Shown here piece by piece: positions 63,327-64,000 of a stretch of DNA of 64,000 nt. The notes beneath the pieces are model-generated. The model was not told the origin of the DNA. It saw only the letters and a list, made by a program, of their open reading frames with translations, and searched no databases. Position 1 is the first letter of the stretch; every line of letters starts with the position of its first letter. The DNA is from Gelidibacter sp038243395 (GTDB lineage Bacteria > Bacteroidota > Bacteroidia > Flavobacteriales > Flavobacteriaceae), in the NCBI GenBank assembly GCA_038243395.1, contig JBBSRC010000002.1, positions 1 to 64,000 of the forward strand, in the 5' to 3' direction. A program made the translations under genes and the position numbers.

Positions 63327-64000
63327 ATGAAATTCAAAATTAAATCAGATTTCAAACCTACTGGAGATCAGCCTCAGGCCATAAAACTACTTTCCAAAGG
63401 CATTGAAGACAATGATAAATACCAAACCTTATTAGGAGTGACAGGTTCTGGTAAAACTTTTACGGTGGCCAACGTCATCGAGGAAGTGCAAAGACCAACT
63501 TTGGTTTTAGCGCATAACAAAACTTTAGCAGCGCAATTATACTCTGAGTTCAAGCAGTTTTTCCCTGAAAATGCTGTGGAGTATTTTGTGTCTTATTATG
63601 ATTATTATCAACCAGAAGCTTATATACCAACCTCTGGAGTTTATATCGAGAAAGATCTCTCCATTAATGAGGAAATTGAAAAAATGCGATTAAGCACGAC
63701 CTCTTCCCTACTTTCGGGCAGACGTGATGTTATTGTAGTAGCTTCAGTATCGTGTTTATATGGTATTGGAAATCCTGTGGAATTTCAAAAAAACGTGATT
63801 ACCTTAAAAAAAGACCAGGTCATTTCAAGAACTAAGTTACTTCACCAATTGGTGCAAAGCCTTTATTCTAGAACGGAAACCGATTTTAATCATGGGAATT
63901 TCCGAATTAAAGGCGATACGGTCGATATATTCCCGGGATATGCTGATTACGGTGTCCGTGTGCATTTCTTTGGCGATGAAATCGAGGAAATTGAGGCTTT
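63327..64000 (+). CDS. uvrB: excinuclease ABC subunit B (5' part; continues past the window)
   Basis: The first 224 codons of UvrB, the DNA-damage verification helicase of nucleotide excision repair. Visible are the Walker A loop GVTGSGKT (residues 37-44), LAHNKTLAAQLYSEF, the DNA-inserting beta-hairpin region with SYYDYYQPEAYIP, and ASVSCLYGIG. The frame runs off the window end and the remaining ~440 residues are missing here. It is a normal N terminus with no sign of truncation at the start. Confidence 0.97.
   Translation, partial: MKFKIKSDFKPTGDQPQAIKLLSKGIEDNDKYQTLLGVTGSGKTFTVANVIEEVQRPTLVLAHNKTLAAQLYSEFKQFFPENAVEYFVSYYDYYQPEAYIPTSGVYIEKDLSINEEIEKMRLSTTSSLLSGRRDVIVVASVSCLYGIGNPVEFQKNVITLKKDQVISRTKLLHQLVQSLYSRTETDFNHGNFRIKGDTVDIFPGYADYGVRVHFFGDEIEEIEA

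Overview
The window is a chromosomal segment of a member of the Flavobacteriaceae (Bacteroidota). Evidence: low G+C; TAnnTTTG-type -7 promoter elements, often without an obvious Shine-Dalgarno; a GldI gliding lipoprotein; two giant secreted proteins with a type IX secretion type B C-terminal domain; and family-typical genes (DUF3810, DUF5606, OstA-like, DUF349). The genus cannot be set from the sequence alone. No rRNA, tRNA, CRISPR array, prophage or intact insertion sequence was seen.

Layout. 0-6.6 kb: cold-shock protein, ndk, an operon of DHH phosphoesterase, gldI and a cyclophilin-FKBP fusion lipoprotein, convergent pepD, and a DUF3810 membrane protein. 6.7-11.1 kb: two secreted amidohydrolase-family proteins with partly degenerate metal sites. 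11.4-12.2 kb: a lipoprotein gene interrupted by an in-frame TGA. 12.4-17.7 kb: rRNA/tRNA methyltransferase, Ste24-type M48 peptidase, a GT4 glycosyltransferase and a sulfatase lipoprotein. 18-22.2 kb: hypotheticals and a two-gene radical-SAM DNA repair cassette. 22.5-29.7 kb: rel/spoT, fur-like, purA, OstA-like, class III aminotransferase. 29.8-36.2 kb: TPR protein, two tandem DUF368 (PopT-type) transporters, aroE, DUF349 protein. 36.5-40.4 kb: mazG, DUF5606, def, ruvX (minus strand) and dapD. 40.8-44.5 kb: three loosely spaced glycan genes (GT10, CDP-glycerol transferase-like, GT2). 44.8-51.7 kb: tsaC, CCA-adding enzyme, ctaA, PRiA4-like protein, a hypothetical and an ABC exporter pair. 52.4-62.2 kb: two tandem ~1,600-residue T9SS adhesin-like proteins. 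The end holds a SYLF protein and the 5' part of uvrB.

Most genes are housekeeping. Several connect to the cell surface: GldI and the PPIase lipoprotein fit folding of exported gliding/T9SS proteins, of which the two giants are examples; DUF368 proteins fit recycling of the lipid carrier used for wall and surface glycans; the scattered glycosyltransferases fit variable surface polysaccharide. The best candidates for less-described biology are the radical-SAM repair pair, whose enzyme ends in a consensus sliding-clamp binding peptide, the in-register duplicated 11-repeat surface proteins, and the lipoprotein with the internal TGA.
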